From Ariolimax columbianus (lineage: Eukaryota; Mollusca; Gastropoda; Stylommatophora; Arionidae): a stretch of 64,000 bases of DNA. The notes under the pieces were generated by a model. That model was given only the letters and a program-made list of their open reading frames with translations, made no database searches and was not told the DNA's origin. The stretch covers positions 43,157,675 to 43,221,674 of the forward strand of contig JAVGWX010000013.1 in NCBI GenBank assembly GCA_036924085.1, in the 5' to 3' direction. Shown here in pieces: positions 56,501 to 64,000 of this stretch (the first letter of the stretch is position 1; the number at the start of each line of letters is the position of its first letter). A program made the translations under genes and the position numbers.

Positions 56501-59500
56501 GTACAATTAAAGAACAGCATGCTGTTGTGCATTATTTGCAAAAAGGAATTTCAGCAAAGAATACTCATAAGGAAATTCTGGGGATGGCGTGGGCTAGTGG
56601 TTAAGTGACACTGCTCACAACACGAAGGTGTTGGGTTTTATCCCCACTACAGCACCGGCCGTTACCCTGGGGGAAGCAAACCCTTAGAAAATGCAGGAGG
56701 AAGCAGACCCTTACATAAAATGCATGCTGAAGTCGGATGCACTGGGCTGACAGGCACAAAAATAAAAACCACAATGCAATGCACACCGTCTTTAGGATAA
56801 GAGAAATAAGACTTCTATACTGCAGGTTTTGGTGCACTGATAAAATGATGAGATAAGTGTATCAATGCTGGTAATTATGATGAGAAATAAGGGACTATGT
56901 AATTGCAATAATAAATGGTTTACAAGTTTATTATATCTAATTTTTTTTTTTTAAAAGAAGCCATTTGTGACCTATTTACTGACTTACCCTTGTAACTGCT
57001 CTATTATAATATGGTGATGATGATTAACCAGTTATAGGCACTACATCTACCGGACTCAAAACTGGTCTAAAGTCCGCAGCAAACTTAGGAACTTTCACAG
57101 CACACAAGTTGGGTGAGATTGTTGTTGTTCTAAACTACTCATTCTAAGAAATTAATTCTGGACAATTTTTTTTTAGTAGCAGGTTACAGTGGCTCCTCTT
57201 ATATCCCAAGGCATACTTGAGAATATGGACTGGGATCCTCTTGTCTGTAGTGCAATTTGAGACTCCTCAGTTAAGCTCACCTCAATCATGGCTATAGTGT
57301 CAATCTTCATCTCATTTTGGCCAGACTGCCATGACACAGACTGTCGTGACACAGCTGTTTCCAAGTGCACAAATTAGAACATGAGGTGGGAATCTTGATC
57401 AGGATGTTTGGGATCAAGATGCTGACCAGGGCATGAGCTGCAGCGGTCAATGACCCATAGCTGACTGCTAGGGTCACGGTCAGCAAACCAGAGCTGCCAA
57501 CACTCTTCTACACTTCCACGTGATGATCCTGGATAGCAGACTGCAACAGAGCAGACTGGCTAAGGAGAAGTGATGGAAGAGAGAAGGCTAACCGGCACTC
57601 AAAAATTCCTGCTGAAGTTGGATGTGTCGGACCGAAAGGTGCTTTAAACTACGGCAATGCATTCTATTCTCTGAACAACATCCTGCTACTTTCAAAGCTC
57701 TTTCAGGGTTTGGTCGTGGGAGTTTGAGAATGAACGAGAAAGAATAAGATCAGTATGTTTTATTCTGCCCTGATTACCCTTCGCTGCCTGAGATTGTCTG
57801 GTATAGAACACAGCAAAAACACCAAACAGTAAAACCAACTTTCGGAATACCTATAATGTATGCATAAAAAAGTTTATTTAAAACAATCTAATTTTGATGT
57901 CATTACAGCTTTCAGCACGAGTGGAAAAAAGATTACAAGCCATTCAGTCTGAAATCAGGGCGGAGAGACATCTTCTTGACCGAAACCGAAATGGAGATTT
58001 CGGCTCTCTGTCAAGTGAACTGAAAAATGCTATTCAGTCAGCACAATCCAACAGCAATTTTGATGACAAACTTAGAAGTCAATTTTTGCAGTCAGAATCA
58101 CTTCGACATAAGGTAACGACTGGAACAAGAACATTCAGTCATTTTTAAAAACATTTTAGCCTTGCTTTTTCACTCAAAAAAACAGAGCATTGGTTGCCAC
58201 AACAGTTGGCTTTCTTGTGACAAATCATCATGCATTTTTATAGTTGCATTTTCTGTAGTACTTTGTGTTGCATGATGATGTTGCCAGCCTACTGTACAAC
58301 CTTTGTTAGTTGCCATTAGCATGTGGAAAAATGAGGCAAATAGACTAGTCAAAAAAGATAGCAAGTAAGTAAATTCAAACAGAAGAAATAAATAGAATTG
58401 ATAAAATTCAGCCTAAGAGACTAATGGCACAGAGAACATCTGTAGTCTGATACAGTCGAAATAGGTGATCAAGTTTAGCTGAGCGCGCATAAGCTGCAGC
58501 GGTCAACAACCTATAACTGACTGCTAGTGTCAGGGTCAGTGAACTAGAGCTGTTACCTCCACACGGTGATCCTGATAACAGACTGCACCAGGGCAGACTG
58601 GGTAAGGAGAAGGGATTGAAGGGGGAAGGCTAACCTGGTACTCAAAAAATACCTGCTGATGTGTCAATCCGAAAGGTGCAAATATCGCAGTCAATCTGTA
58701 AACTACAACACAGCGCATTCCGTTCACTAGACTACATTCTGCTACTTAAGCCCTTTTCAGGACTTGGTAGTGGGAGAATGAGAACTAACGAAGACAAGTT
58801 GTCATACATGCGAAACACAATATTCCAGCCAAGATAAGATCACACTCAAAATAAACCATTGCAGTGTGAAATATCATGTTCAACAAATTAAAAATTTGAC
58901 ACACAACCATATGAGGAGAACAAACACACAATAGAGCATGTTCTGTAAATCTGTTGTCTCATGAGAAGAGCATTTCCCTTTCCAACCCAACTAAACGATG
59001 AACTGACGACAAGAGAAAGCTCAAGACAGGCCATTATGTTTATGGGGTAAATAGATTTGGCTATTTGAGAGCAAGCGATGAAGAAAAAACTGGCCGTCTA
59101 AAAGTGAAGGAGTCAGCAGTGTTAAATATAAAATATGAAAAATAATTAAAGAAGCTTTTAGTTTTGATCTTGTCCATTTCATAGTTTGATATTTCACCTA
59201 CCCATTTGATATTTAATTGTCCTCATGTCATAGATGTGATATCACAATCAATCTTCAGATGTCATAAACAATTGTAAATTATTGTTGTTTATTTTGTTTT
59301 ATGTAAAATTGAACAGATCTACATCATAGCATGGTTGCTATCATGAAGCTGCTTATTCTAATCTCACAAATACAAACAAATCTAATGGGCAAACAATTTG
59401 TAAACTAAATCTTGCTTTGGAAAAAAACAAGAACATAAATTCTAGACTGAGAAATTCATGCTTGAAAGAGAGGCTGAAAAAGAAATGCAGCATGGATAAA

Positions 59501-62500
59501 ATAATACACAGAGAAAGATATGGTTTAAATTTATTAAGAATAAAAAAAGGTAAAGGTGGTTCTATAGCAGACACTGCTGTACGGGATGAAGTGTTAAAGA
59601 CTTCAATGTACGAGGTCACAGCTTGTTTATGAAGTGGCCAGTTCCTTTCTTTGCTGCCTTTTTTTCCTTAATAGGAAGCCAAGTACCCATTTACGGCTAG
59701 GTTGACAGAAGTGTGCCGGTAACAGGAGTTGAACCTTGTACCGTGAAAAGCGAGTGCTCTACTGCTATGCTAATCAGATGCTATGTTAAAGAATAGGCAG
59801 GTCAAAATAATATGCAATGTTCAAATGAGGTCTGGAGCCAAAGATGCAGCGGTGAATGAGTTGCACCAGGATCATTGATCTATAACTGAACAAGCCCCTA
59901 TTTCATCTCCAAGTGGTGGCCCTGGAAACAGACTGCAACCATGCAGCCTGGCTAAAAGATTACAAGATTGAAGAGGGAAGTCAAACCCGTTCCCAAAAAT
60001 GACCTGTTAAAATTGGACGTGTTGTGTTGGGCTGAAAGACACAGATATCACAGCCTCACTTCAAACTACGATACAATATCACAAATGTCCTTTTCAGGTC
60101 GAACGCTGAAGAAGAAAGGAAAATGAGGTCCACAGTAGAAAATGTGAAGATCTTTATAATAAGATTAGAATTTAATGTTTAAGAAAAATATTGAAGACAA
60201 AAGGGATTTTTTTTTCCCCTTGCGTTCGCAAAAAGAGACATAGAAAAATCATCATTATGTAGCATGTCCTTTACAGAACGTCGCTCCCATCACAGTCTGT
60301 CTGAAAGAAACTCGTTCCCTTGCCAAAACACCAGCCTCCGCCACAGTCATACTCAGACATTCCTAGATATTTTGGTGCCATCGTCTTCTTGGTCTACCCC
60401 TTCCTCTTTTGCCTGGAACCATACCTTCCATCACCGTTCTCTCAAAACCATTGTGTCTCTTGATGTGACCAAAGTATTTCCATTTTCTAGCCAAAATGGA
60501 ATTGATAAACCAGTTCTCTTCTATGCTCAACTCTTGCCAAATGTCTGCATTTGTTCTTTTCTCTGTCCAGGGTATTCTGAGGATCTTTCTGTAACATTTT
60601 GACTCGAAGGATTCGATTCTTTGTCTAGAAGTTTTGGTAATCGTCCATGATTCACAGCCACAAGCTGCCACAGGAAAAACACAGGCTCTCAAGACTTTTG
60701 CTTTTATCATTTTGTTGGTGTCCTGCCATAATTTCTTCAGGCTGTTCGGTCTCTGCATTGCCATAGCTAGTCTTCTTCTGATTTCTTTCGAGCAGTCACC
60801 ATTTTTGTCAGTTCTGGAGCCCAGATATTCAAAATGTGTGACCTGATCTATTTCCTTACCACCCACTGTAAATTTATGTTGACATTGTGTTTTGTCGGTG
60901 GTCATTATCTTTGTTTTATTTATGTTTTTGAACAGATTTTGATCGTTACTACGTCCATTAACTGCTGAAAATAGCTTATCTAACCCTTCTGCACGTCTTG
61001 ATAATATCATTGTGTCATCTGCATATCATAACTCTGGAATCTCGTAACTCCCAATCGTAAATGGTCGAAACTTTCAATGTTCACATCTTCTTGAACATTT
61101 CTCATTATACATTCTGCATATATGTTGTACAGATAAGGTGAGAGGATACATCCCTGTCAGACTCTCTTTTGTAGTGCAAACCAATCTGATGTTTGCCCAG
61201 ATACTTGGACAGCGGCTTGTTGATCTTGGTATAATGTTTCAATGAGATGGACTATATGCAAAGGACACCCCATTTCCTTCATGATTCTCCACAGATTTTG
61301 ATGTTTTACCATGTCGAAGGTCTTAGTGTAATCAACGAAACATGTGTACAGGTCTACATTAAACTCTCTACATTTTTCATAGATATTCCTTAAATTGAAT
61401 ATGTGGTCCCGGGTCCCTCTGTCTTTTCTAAAACCTGCATGGACTACGTGAATTTCAGATTCAAATCTTTTTTCTATCCTTCTTAATAGGATTCGCAAGA
61501 TGGCTGATCAGCGCGATAGTTCGGTAGCTCATGCACAGCTTCAGGTTGCCTTTTTTGGGGAGGGGAATATAAATTGATTTCTTCCATGCTTCTGGCCACT
61601 CTGCACTGTGCCATATCTGTTTACACAACTTATGATAGACTCGAGCACATGCCTCCCCTCCTGCTTGTATTAGTTCTGCTGGGATATCATCGCATCCTGG
61701 GAACTTTCCATTTTTCAGGCTTTTAATTGCAGAGCGTACTTCTTCCAATGTTGGTTCAGGTTCTTTCTCAGCATTTGGTAGGATTGTAACTGAGCATTTT
61801 GTGCTATCTCCATACATGGTTCTGCAGTACTCTCTCCATCTGTTCAGTATGTCTTTGGTTTCTGTTAATGTGTTATCCTCTTCATCATTTATGGCATGTG
61901 GAACCGGACGGAACTCCCTTGTCAGTGTTCTTATTGCTTTAAACGCATCTCTCTCTGCCTTGTTGCTGTAGGTTTTCTATATCCTTACACGTTTCTACTA
62001 TGTATCTTCTTTTATCTGTTCTTATTTCTCTTCTAACTTTTCTTGCGCAGTTTTTATATGCTGTGTTGGTACCCTTCCTTCCCATTTGTTTTAATTGTTG
62101 CCTTTCTGCAATGAGTTTCTGTGTTTCCTCTGTTATATAGCTCAGGTGCCTATTCTTAGTTTTGTTTTTAGTCCCATTTCAGAGTTGTCCACTGTAATGC
62201 AGTCAGGCTTTAGGCCGTCATCTCTATTACTTGTACTGACTCTGAAATCAGCCTCTTCCCCAGTTGGCGTCGATGATCTGCCTGGCCTGAGGGCCTCACC
62301 ATCAGATCTTTGAGTTTCGTTTCTCTTGACTGTCATAAGTTTCTTGGCATTTTACATCCAGTAGTTTGCCATTGCTTTCTGAATGTTGTTCTGGCCGCTT
62401 ACCAACTATGGTCACTGGTGCGCCCTTAGCCCGATACCAGGCGTTTCCAGCTCCCGCTTTCAGAGTCATTGTCACACAAGTCGATCTTCCGCCTCGTCCA

Positions 62501-63124
62501 CCAGCAGCTGTGTGTACTTATCAGGGGTGGACTCCCGTTCTTGTCGTTTCACTCACATAGTTTAGCCGGCCAGCCAAAGCCATTGCCCAGGGGATGCGCT
62601 GCCATACACAGGCAGACTCTAGGAGCCATACGTGAGTTAGACAGAAGTGGGGGAACCAAATAGTATCCTGGCCATCAAGGATGTGGCTGCCTCTCACCGT
62701 GAGGTACTATCACTTACACACTTCTGCCCTACTCCCCCTGTCCTACCCTACCATAGAAAAATATATGGTTTAAATTGATAAAGTTGGACAGATGTTCTTT
62801 GTATGTAATGTTATAATCGTTAAAAAAATACAGGATCATTTGGGAGTTGAAACACCAAAATAACAAGAAACTTTATGATTTAAGAACATGAATGTGGAAT
62901 ACTCATTGCCAACTAATTCCATGATTTGCAGGTTGAGAGTGAAATGGAGAATGTCCGGCGTAGATTAGACCAGACGGAGGGAAACCGTTCTGCCCTGCAG
63001 AACCAGGTTGAACAGCTGAGGGCCCAGTTAGCCAGAGCCGAACAAGATCGTCTTCGGTTGAGACTTGACCTAGATGAGTCACATATTGAGTCAGAGGTCA
63101 GAGATCAGCGAAGGAGAAGAGCAG
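44388..63124 (+). CDS. CEP128: CEP128-like centrosomal protein, 5' part (seven coding exons, about 310 aa, runs off the right edge)
   Basis: Exons 44388-44501, 49150-49236, 52410-52490, 53604-53782, 55793-55865, 57909-58112 and 62932-63124 join with matching phases (0,0,0,2,0,0,1). Landmarks in order: MAQYISSESDDYY start, LTSNLQDTTRNLKDLDHML, SAVRFADDMNRELHGIHQSV then RDLSSDQMKLEESFN, RLETDTKRSLQDIS, ARVEKRLQAIQSEIRAERHL, and RRRLDQTEGNRSALQNQVEQ followed by LRAQLARAEQDRLRLRLDL. These track the N-terminal blocks of vertebrate CEP128 (SESD start, LQDTSRNL, VRF...LHGFHQSLRDLSSEQ, NQSEG...QVEELR) as I remember them. Vertebrate CEP128 is about 1,100 residues, mostly coiled coil, and sits at subdistal appendages of the mother centriole. 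The start ATG is the first after an in-frame TGA at 44337. The remaining two thirds lies outside the window. Confidence 0.87.
44576..46595 (-). mobile_element. 5'-truncated RNase H LINE, TSD TTCTGCAGGATCC
   Basis: A perfect 13-bp duplication at 44563-44575 and 46596-46608. Reading leftward: RT palm (VWVDLEKAFDKVWKDGL near 46550, VPQGEVLSPTLFLVYINNI, SMFADDLAM near 46265), thumb and connection, then a 359-codon open frame 45675-44596 with RNase H (WTHAYTDGSVTNTTQNGGAG, FRAETEALRTAV, LLTDALAVVTAL, QWVPSHCNIQGNEEADRLAK). The tail is GCGTACGAAGAAGAAGAAGG. It inserted 74 bp downstream of the CEP128 exon 1 donor. Fewer defects than most copies here. Confidence 0.93.
46609..47830 (+). mobile_element. 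LINE-Z RT fragment
   Basis: Broken frames read YKRKGNRQEF, FGCPNKFITMVKQRHEMDNG, VFADDGALNNNSELNIQ (catalytic FADD preserved, near 47118), FTYLGSMLLRSVSLNDEVAS, then GHLVCISD-like and zinc-knuckle-less end. Its left end adjoins the target site of the LINE at 44576-46595. Confidence 0.8.
47840..47970 (-). mobile_element. tRNA-derived SINE head or tRNA pseudogene
   Basis: On the minus strand: GTGGCCGAATGGTTTCAATG (box A region) and GCGGTTCAAATCCCTGG (perfect box B) about 30 nt apart. The acceptor stem does not pair, so it is not a working tRNA. A body follows (GGTACGGCATATGTTG... then GTGAAATAAACAAACATAGC). Confidence 0.65.
48011..48354 (-). mobile_element. SINE-A copy, TSD ATTCTA(T/A)ATACT
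   Basis: Flanked by ATTCTATATACT (47999-48010) and ATTCTAAATACT (48355-48366), one mismatch. Full length. It is in CEP128 intron 1. Confidence 0.9.
48420..48900 (-). mobile_element. LINE-Z RT C-terminal fragment
   Basis: Parallels 25860-26270 nucleotide by nucleotide (TTGGTTTTATTTTTCCTTGC, CAGGATGTGAGACTCATGTC, AGCTGTCCATAGAGAATATC). On the minus strand it decodes as broken LNLRCLRR/GHVHRM-type sequence. Confidence 0.7.
49150..49236 (+). CDS. CEP128: CEP128 exon 2
   Basis: Acceptor TCCTTTCAG| and donor GACAGA|GTTTGT. 29 codons, DTTRNLKDLDHMLDDYTSLG then QNQRSAIDR; a heptad-like predicted helix. Confidence 0.85.
49757..50413 (-). mobile_element. Non-autonomous element made of the LINE 5' region, TSD TTACTTTGCCTT
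   Basis: A perfect 12-bp duplication at 49745-49756 and 50414-50425. Reading leftward from 50413, about 500 bp parallels the 5' end of the full-length LINE (36674-36130): same order of GCTATG(C/A)CGG, CCTTGGAGAGG, CACCACTTCATGGG-like and CCAGGTGGC blocks. Past that point it diverges and ends in an ATC-repeat tail. It has no EN, RT or RNase H. Confidence 0.8.
50756..51063. mobile_element. Mariner-derived MITE with inverted ends and TA sites
   Basis: Inverted ends: GGCATGTTCAAATGAAACCG (from 50761) and, reversed, GACGTGTTCAAATGAAATCA (ending near 51060), bounded by TA. Inside, GVIRNPSRVAQRPVIWFLTA is followed by EGCQPVDVR, the N-terminus of a mariner-type transposase. The catalytic part is absent. 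It is a deletion derivative that could only move in trans. Confidence 0.8.
51070..51706. other. CEP128 intron 2 sequence without recognised features
   Basis: AT-rich and without coding pattern or known repeat. Confidence 0.5.
51720..52054 (-). mobile_element. SINE-A copy, TSD ATTTAGGTGGACT
   Basis: A perfect 13-bp duplication at 51707-51719 and 52055-52067. It defines both ends of the family: GGGATCAAGATGCTGAGCAG at the 5' end and an AAG-rich tail at the 3' end. It has lost about 25 bp near the 5' end (CTGACC...CTGCAG segment). Confidence 0.95.
52410..52490 (+). CDS. CEP128: CEP128 exon 3
   Basis: Acceptor CTATTTTTTAG| and donor ATGGG|GTGAGC. 27 codons: IRGDLDRTQDDIHYEKHRGH then IIDRDYG. 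Confidence 0.85.
53105..53520 (-). mobile_element. SINE-B copy with a tiny LINE insert
   Basis: Family landmarks (TTTGGCCTGACAAATC, GGGCTGCCACTTGAAGGTGG, GGTCTTGGTCAGTTAT) are split by an 86-bp insertion at 53347-53432 and resume with CACTGACCTCGATAAAATAG. Confidence 0.7.
53347..53432 (+). mobile_element. 86-bp LINE fragment with AAG tail, TSD AGATCA
   Basis: The stretch ATGAGAATTATAACAGGAGG then CATGAAGTCAACG matches the internal RT-connection part of the LINE at 44576-46595 (MRIITGGMKSTPIVELEKI, near 45800). It is followed directly by (AGA)n. AGATCA at 53341-53346 and 53433-53438 flanks it. Confidence 0.75.
53604..53782 (+). CDS. CEP128: CEP128 exon 4
   Basis: Acceptor ATTCCCCAG| and donor GAAAG|GTGACA. 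Encodes SDSENYGTPSGSRHRRRSAV then RFADDMNRELHGIHQSVRDL and SSDQMKLEESFNKEMDRRE. This is the best conserved CEP128 block. Ends in phase 2; the split codon with exon 5 is AGA. Confidence 0.9.
54640..54850. repeat. (TTCC)n and pyrimidine-rich microsatellite
   Basis: About 20 uninterrupted TTCC units (54640-54722), then TCAC, TGCC and TTC/CCT runs, ending at the AAG-type tail of the next SINE-B. The array may have grown from that tail. Confidence 0.9.
54885..55180 (-). mobile_element. SINE-B copy
   Basis: Landmarks GTTGTAGTTTACAGCGAGGC, TTTTGGCCTGACACATCTGA, CAGGGCCGCCACTTGGAAAC and TGTCAGCTCATTCACAGTGC. In CEP128 intron 4. Confidence 0.75.
55398..55730 (-). mobile_element. SINE-C copy
   Basis: Parallels 13082-13400 throughout, from TTGAATGCCAACAATGAG to GACCAGACGTTAGTCTC. 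It ends about 60 bp before CEP128 exon 5. Confidence 0.75.
55793..55865 (+). CDS. CEP128: CEP128 exon 5
   Basis: Acceptor CTCGTCCAATAG| and donor GATCCT|GTAAGT. Encodes (R)LETDTKRSLQDISSTLKG then TAVLDP. Confidence 0.85.
56583..56830 (+). mobile_element. tRNA-headed SINE related to SINE-A
   Basis: Box A-like GTGGGCTAGTGGTTAAGTG and box B-like GTTGGGTTTTATCCCC lie about 30 nt apart. The body includes TGCTGAAGTCGGATGCACTG and GGCTGACAGGCACAAAAATA, the same order as the 3' half of SINE-A/B. This links the family to a tRNA-type pol III promoter. Confidence 0.65.
57175..57395 (-). mobile_element. Partial SINE-C-like copy
   Basis: Matches the 13140-13320 part of SINE-C weakly (ATCCCAAGGCATACTTGAGA, GGACTGGGATCCTC, ACTGCCATGACACAGACTG). 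Next to a SINE-A copy. Confidence 0.5.
57410..57747 (+). mobile_element. SINE-A copy, TSD GATCAG(G/T)ATGTTT
   Basis: Flanked by GATCAGGATGTTT (57397-57409) and GATCAGTATGTTT (57748-57760). Starts GGGATCAAGATGCTGACCAG and ends GAACGAGAAAGAATAA. In CEP128 intron 5. Confidence 0.92.
57909..58112 (+). CDS. CEP128: CEP128 exon 6
   Basis: Acceptor GTCATTACAG| and donor CATAAG|GTAACG. 68 codons from LSARVEKRLQAIQSEIRAER to QSESLRHK; rich in Glu/Arg/Gln heptads. Confidence 0.88.
58478..58795 (+). mobile_element. SINE-A copy, diverged
   Basis: The full set of landmarks from AAGCTGCAGCGGTCAACAAC to GTGGGAGAATGAGAACTAAC is present, with more substitutions and small deletions than other copies. I saw no clear TSD. 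Confidence 0.8.
59640..59800 (-). mobile_element. tRNA-derived SINE
   Basis: On the minus strand: TTAGCATAGCAGTAGAGCAC (box A) and AAGGTTCAACTCCTG (box B GGTTCAACTCC), separated by an anticodon-arm-like CGCTTTTCACGG. A body follows (TAGCCGTAAATGGGTACTTG, then GCTTCCTATTAAGG and an A-rich run). The acceptor ends do not pair, so I call a SINE rather than a tRNA gene. Confidence 0.75.
59833..60120 (+). mobile_element. SINE-B copy, TSD AAATGAGGTC
   Basis: A perfect 10-bp duplication at 59823-59832 and 60121-60130. Starts TGGAGCCAAAGATGCAGCGG and ends GCTGAAGAAGAAAGGA, so SINE-B also carries an AAG-type tail and makes similar duplications. Confidence 0.9.
60360..62740 (-). mobile_element. RTE-like LINE, RT region, minus strand
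   Basis: Reading leftward: RPVPHAINDEEDNTLTETKD near 61900, AIKSLKNGKFPGCDDIPAEL (61740), IPLPKKGNLKLCMSYRTIAL, VHAGFRKDRGTRDHIFNLRN (61440), CFVDYTKTFDMVKHQNLW, GCILSPYLYNIYAE, a broken DD motif near 61015, then a 215-codon open frame 61010-60363 (HFEYLGSRTDKNGDCSKEIR ... GCESWTITKTSRQRIESFES ... GKRGRGRPRRRWHQNI). 62140-62740 looks like the upstream linker but is heavily broken. It fills CEP128 intron 6. Confidence 0.85.
62932..63124 (+). CDS. CEP128: CEP128 exon 7
   Basis: Acceptor GATTTGCAG| and donor GAGCAG|GTGAAT. Encodes VESEMENVRRRLDQTEGNRS then ALQNQVEQLRAQLARAEQDR and ends DQRRRRA plus one base (phase 1). Clear coiled coil. The next exon is not in the window. Confidence 0.9.
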
Positions 63125-63139
63125 GTGAATGTTTAATTC

Positions 63140-63391
63140 TTCTTCTTCTGCGTTCATCCCCCAAAAAGATGTTGCGACATTGTGTTGTAGTTTACAGCAA
63201 GGCTGCAATATCTGCGGCTTTCAGCCCAATACATCAAATTTCAGCTGGTGTTTTGGGTACTGGGTCTGCCTTTCCTTTGTAATCCCTATCCCTTAGCCAG
63301 ACTACACTAGCGAAGCCTGTTTCCAGGGTCATCAGGAAACTGTGAGTCGCTAGCTGATGTATGTTAATTTACTGCTGCATCTTTGGCCCCT
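63140..63391 (-). mobile_element. SINE-B copy 15 bp after a splice donor
   Basis: Approximate duplication TGTTTAATTC (63130-63139) and TGTTTATTTC (63392-63401). The CTTCTTCTTCTGCG tail abuts the CEP128 exon 7 donor region. Confidence 0.75.
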
Positions 63392-63454
63392 TGTTTATTT
63401 CCATTATTTCTGTATTATATTTTAGCTTTGATTTGTCATACAATAAGGACACAT

Positions 63455-63535
63455 TTTTGAAGAGTAAATGACCAAGTGGTTAGAATACCCGCTTCCTGGT
63501 CTGAAGACACAAATTGAACCCACCTAAGGACTAGG
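63455..63535 (+). mobile_element. Decayed tRNA-like segment
   Basis: ATGACCAAGTGGTTAGAATA (box A-like) and ACAAATTGAACCCAC (box B-like) in the correct order, about 30 nt apart. Too degenerate to be a gene; probably an old SINE head. 63536-64000 shows nothing recognisable. Confidence 0.45.
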
Positions 63536-64000
63536 CTTTTTCTATTTGAAATGAATGTAAACCTGGTCTGCATACTGTGCAGCAACTGCCAGGACAAGCA
63601 ACCTTTATTCCTCAGCCTTTTTTATTTCAACGGGAGATGAATTGGGATAAATGCTGTGAAGACAGTTATTGTTTGTTGTTGTATGATCTGTTTTGTTGAA
63701 GTAAATAATTTAAATGTTCAATGTTATTTAAGAGTTACAAAAAAATTATTATTAACAGCTCTATGGTCAGAATATATGAAAATGCAGTGGAAAAATATCC
63801 ACTTTAACAGGTACTCTGTTTCAGAAAATCTATAGAACCTGAATGTTTACCTTTGATTACTATAATTATCTACCTACCATTTTACAGAAAGCTAATAATT
63901 CAATGTTTTGGTTCCTTCTAAGGTGAGATCTACTGTTAGTTAGTTTTCCATCTACTGTGCCTTTAAGCATCTGGGGGGACCTTGTGTGATATGTCCAAGG

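Noticed and set aside
59715..59785. Possible tRNA(Lys/Glu) gene on the minus strand
   Set aside because: Box B is perfect, but the ends do not pair and the sequence continues into a SINE body with an A-rich tail.
62932..63124. Rootletin (CROCC) as the identity of the coiled-coil gene
   Set aside because: Coiled-coil wording alone could fit, but the ordered N-terminal blocks in exons 1-5 fit CEP128 much better.

Overview
This window looks like animal nuclear DNA. It has small exons (73-219 bp, plus a 303-bp terminal coding exon) separated by introns of 0.9-4.8 kb, many non-LTR retrotransposon remnants, several SINE families and long minisatellites. The mix of LINE families resembles what is common in molluscs and other lophotrochozoans (EN-RT-RNase H elements, RTE-like elements, L2/CR1-like elements, and RT elements ending in a zinc knuckle). 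I read it as probably a mollusc, but no marker in the window proves the species. No bacterial operon, CRISPR array or rRNA gene is visible.

Two host genes lie on the + strand, head to tail. Gene 1 (coding exons 3700-17468) is a complete six-exon gene for a 395-residue RCC1-type protein with seven blade motifs. Its splice phases all agree and it ends in a stop codon. Which RCC1 subfamily it belongs to is unresolved. Gene 2 (44388 to beyond the right edge) is the 5' part of a CEP128 (centrosomal protein of 128 kDa) orthologue. Seven coding exons give about 310 N-terminal residues, with phase-compatible junctions and close resemblance to the conserved N-terminal blocks of vertebrate CEP128.

The rest is repeats. 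One SINE family (called SINE-A here, about 330 bp, 3' tail of GAA/AAG repeats, 9-13 bp target-site duplications in most copies) occurs about twelve times. Two related families (SINE-B and SINE-C) share a core with it. EN-RT-RNase H LINEs in the same window end in the same ACG(C/A)AGAAGAAG-type tail and make the same 11-13 bp duplications, so they are the likely mobilising partner. One of them (32159-36674, minus strand) is essentially full length, lies inside another LINE, and is flanked by an 11-bp duplication.

Layout: 1-3600, old LINE 3' ends; 3700-17468, RCC1 gene with a piggyBac-like relic, a mariner relic, minisatellites, SINEs and LINEs in its introns; 17469-44330, intergenic, with stacked LINEs, a 35-bp palindrome-bearing minisatellite (24140-25085), a five-deep nested LINE/SINE stack (31140-38600) including a 31-bp minisatellite grown from a SINE end, and a LINE with an internal inversion (40880-41850); 44333-64000, CEP128 exons with LINE, SINE, MITE and RTE insertions in the introns. 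All calls come from reading the sequence; no database search was run.
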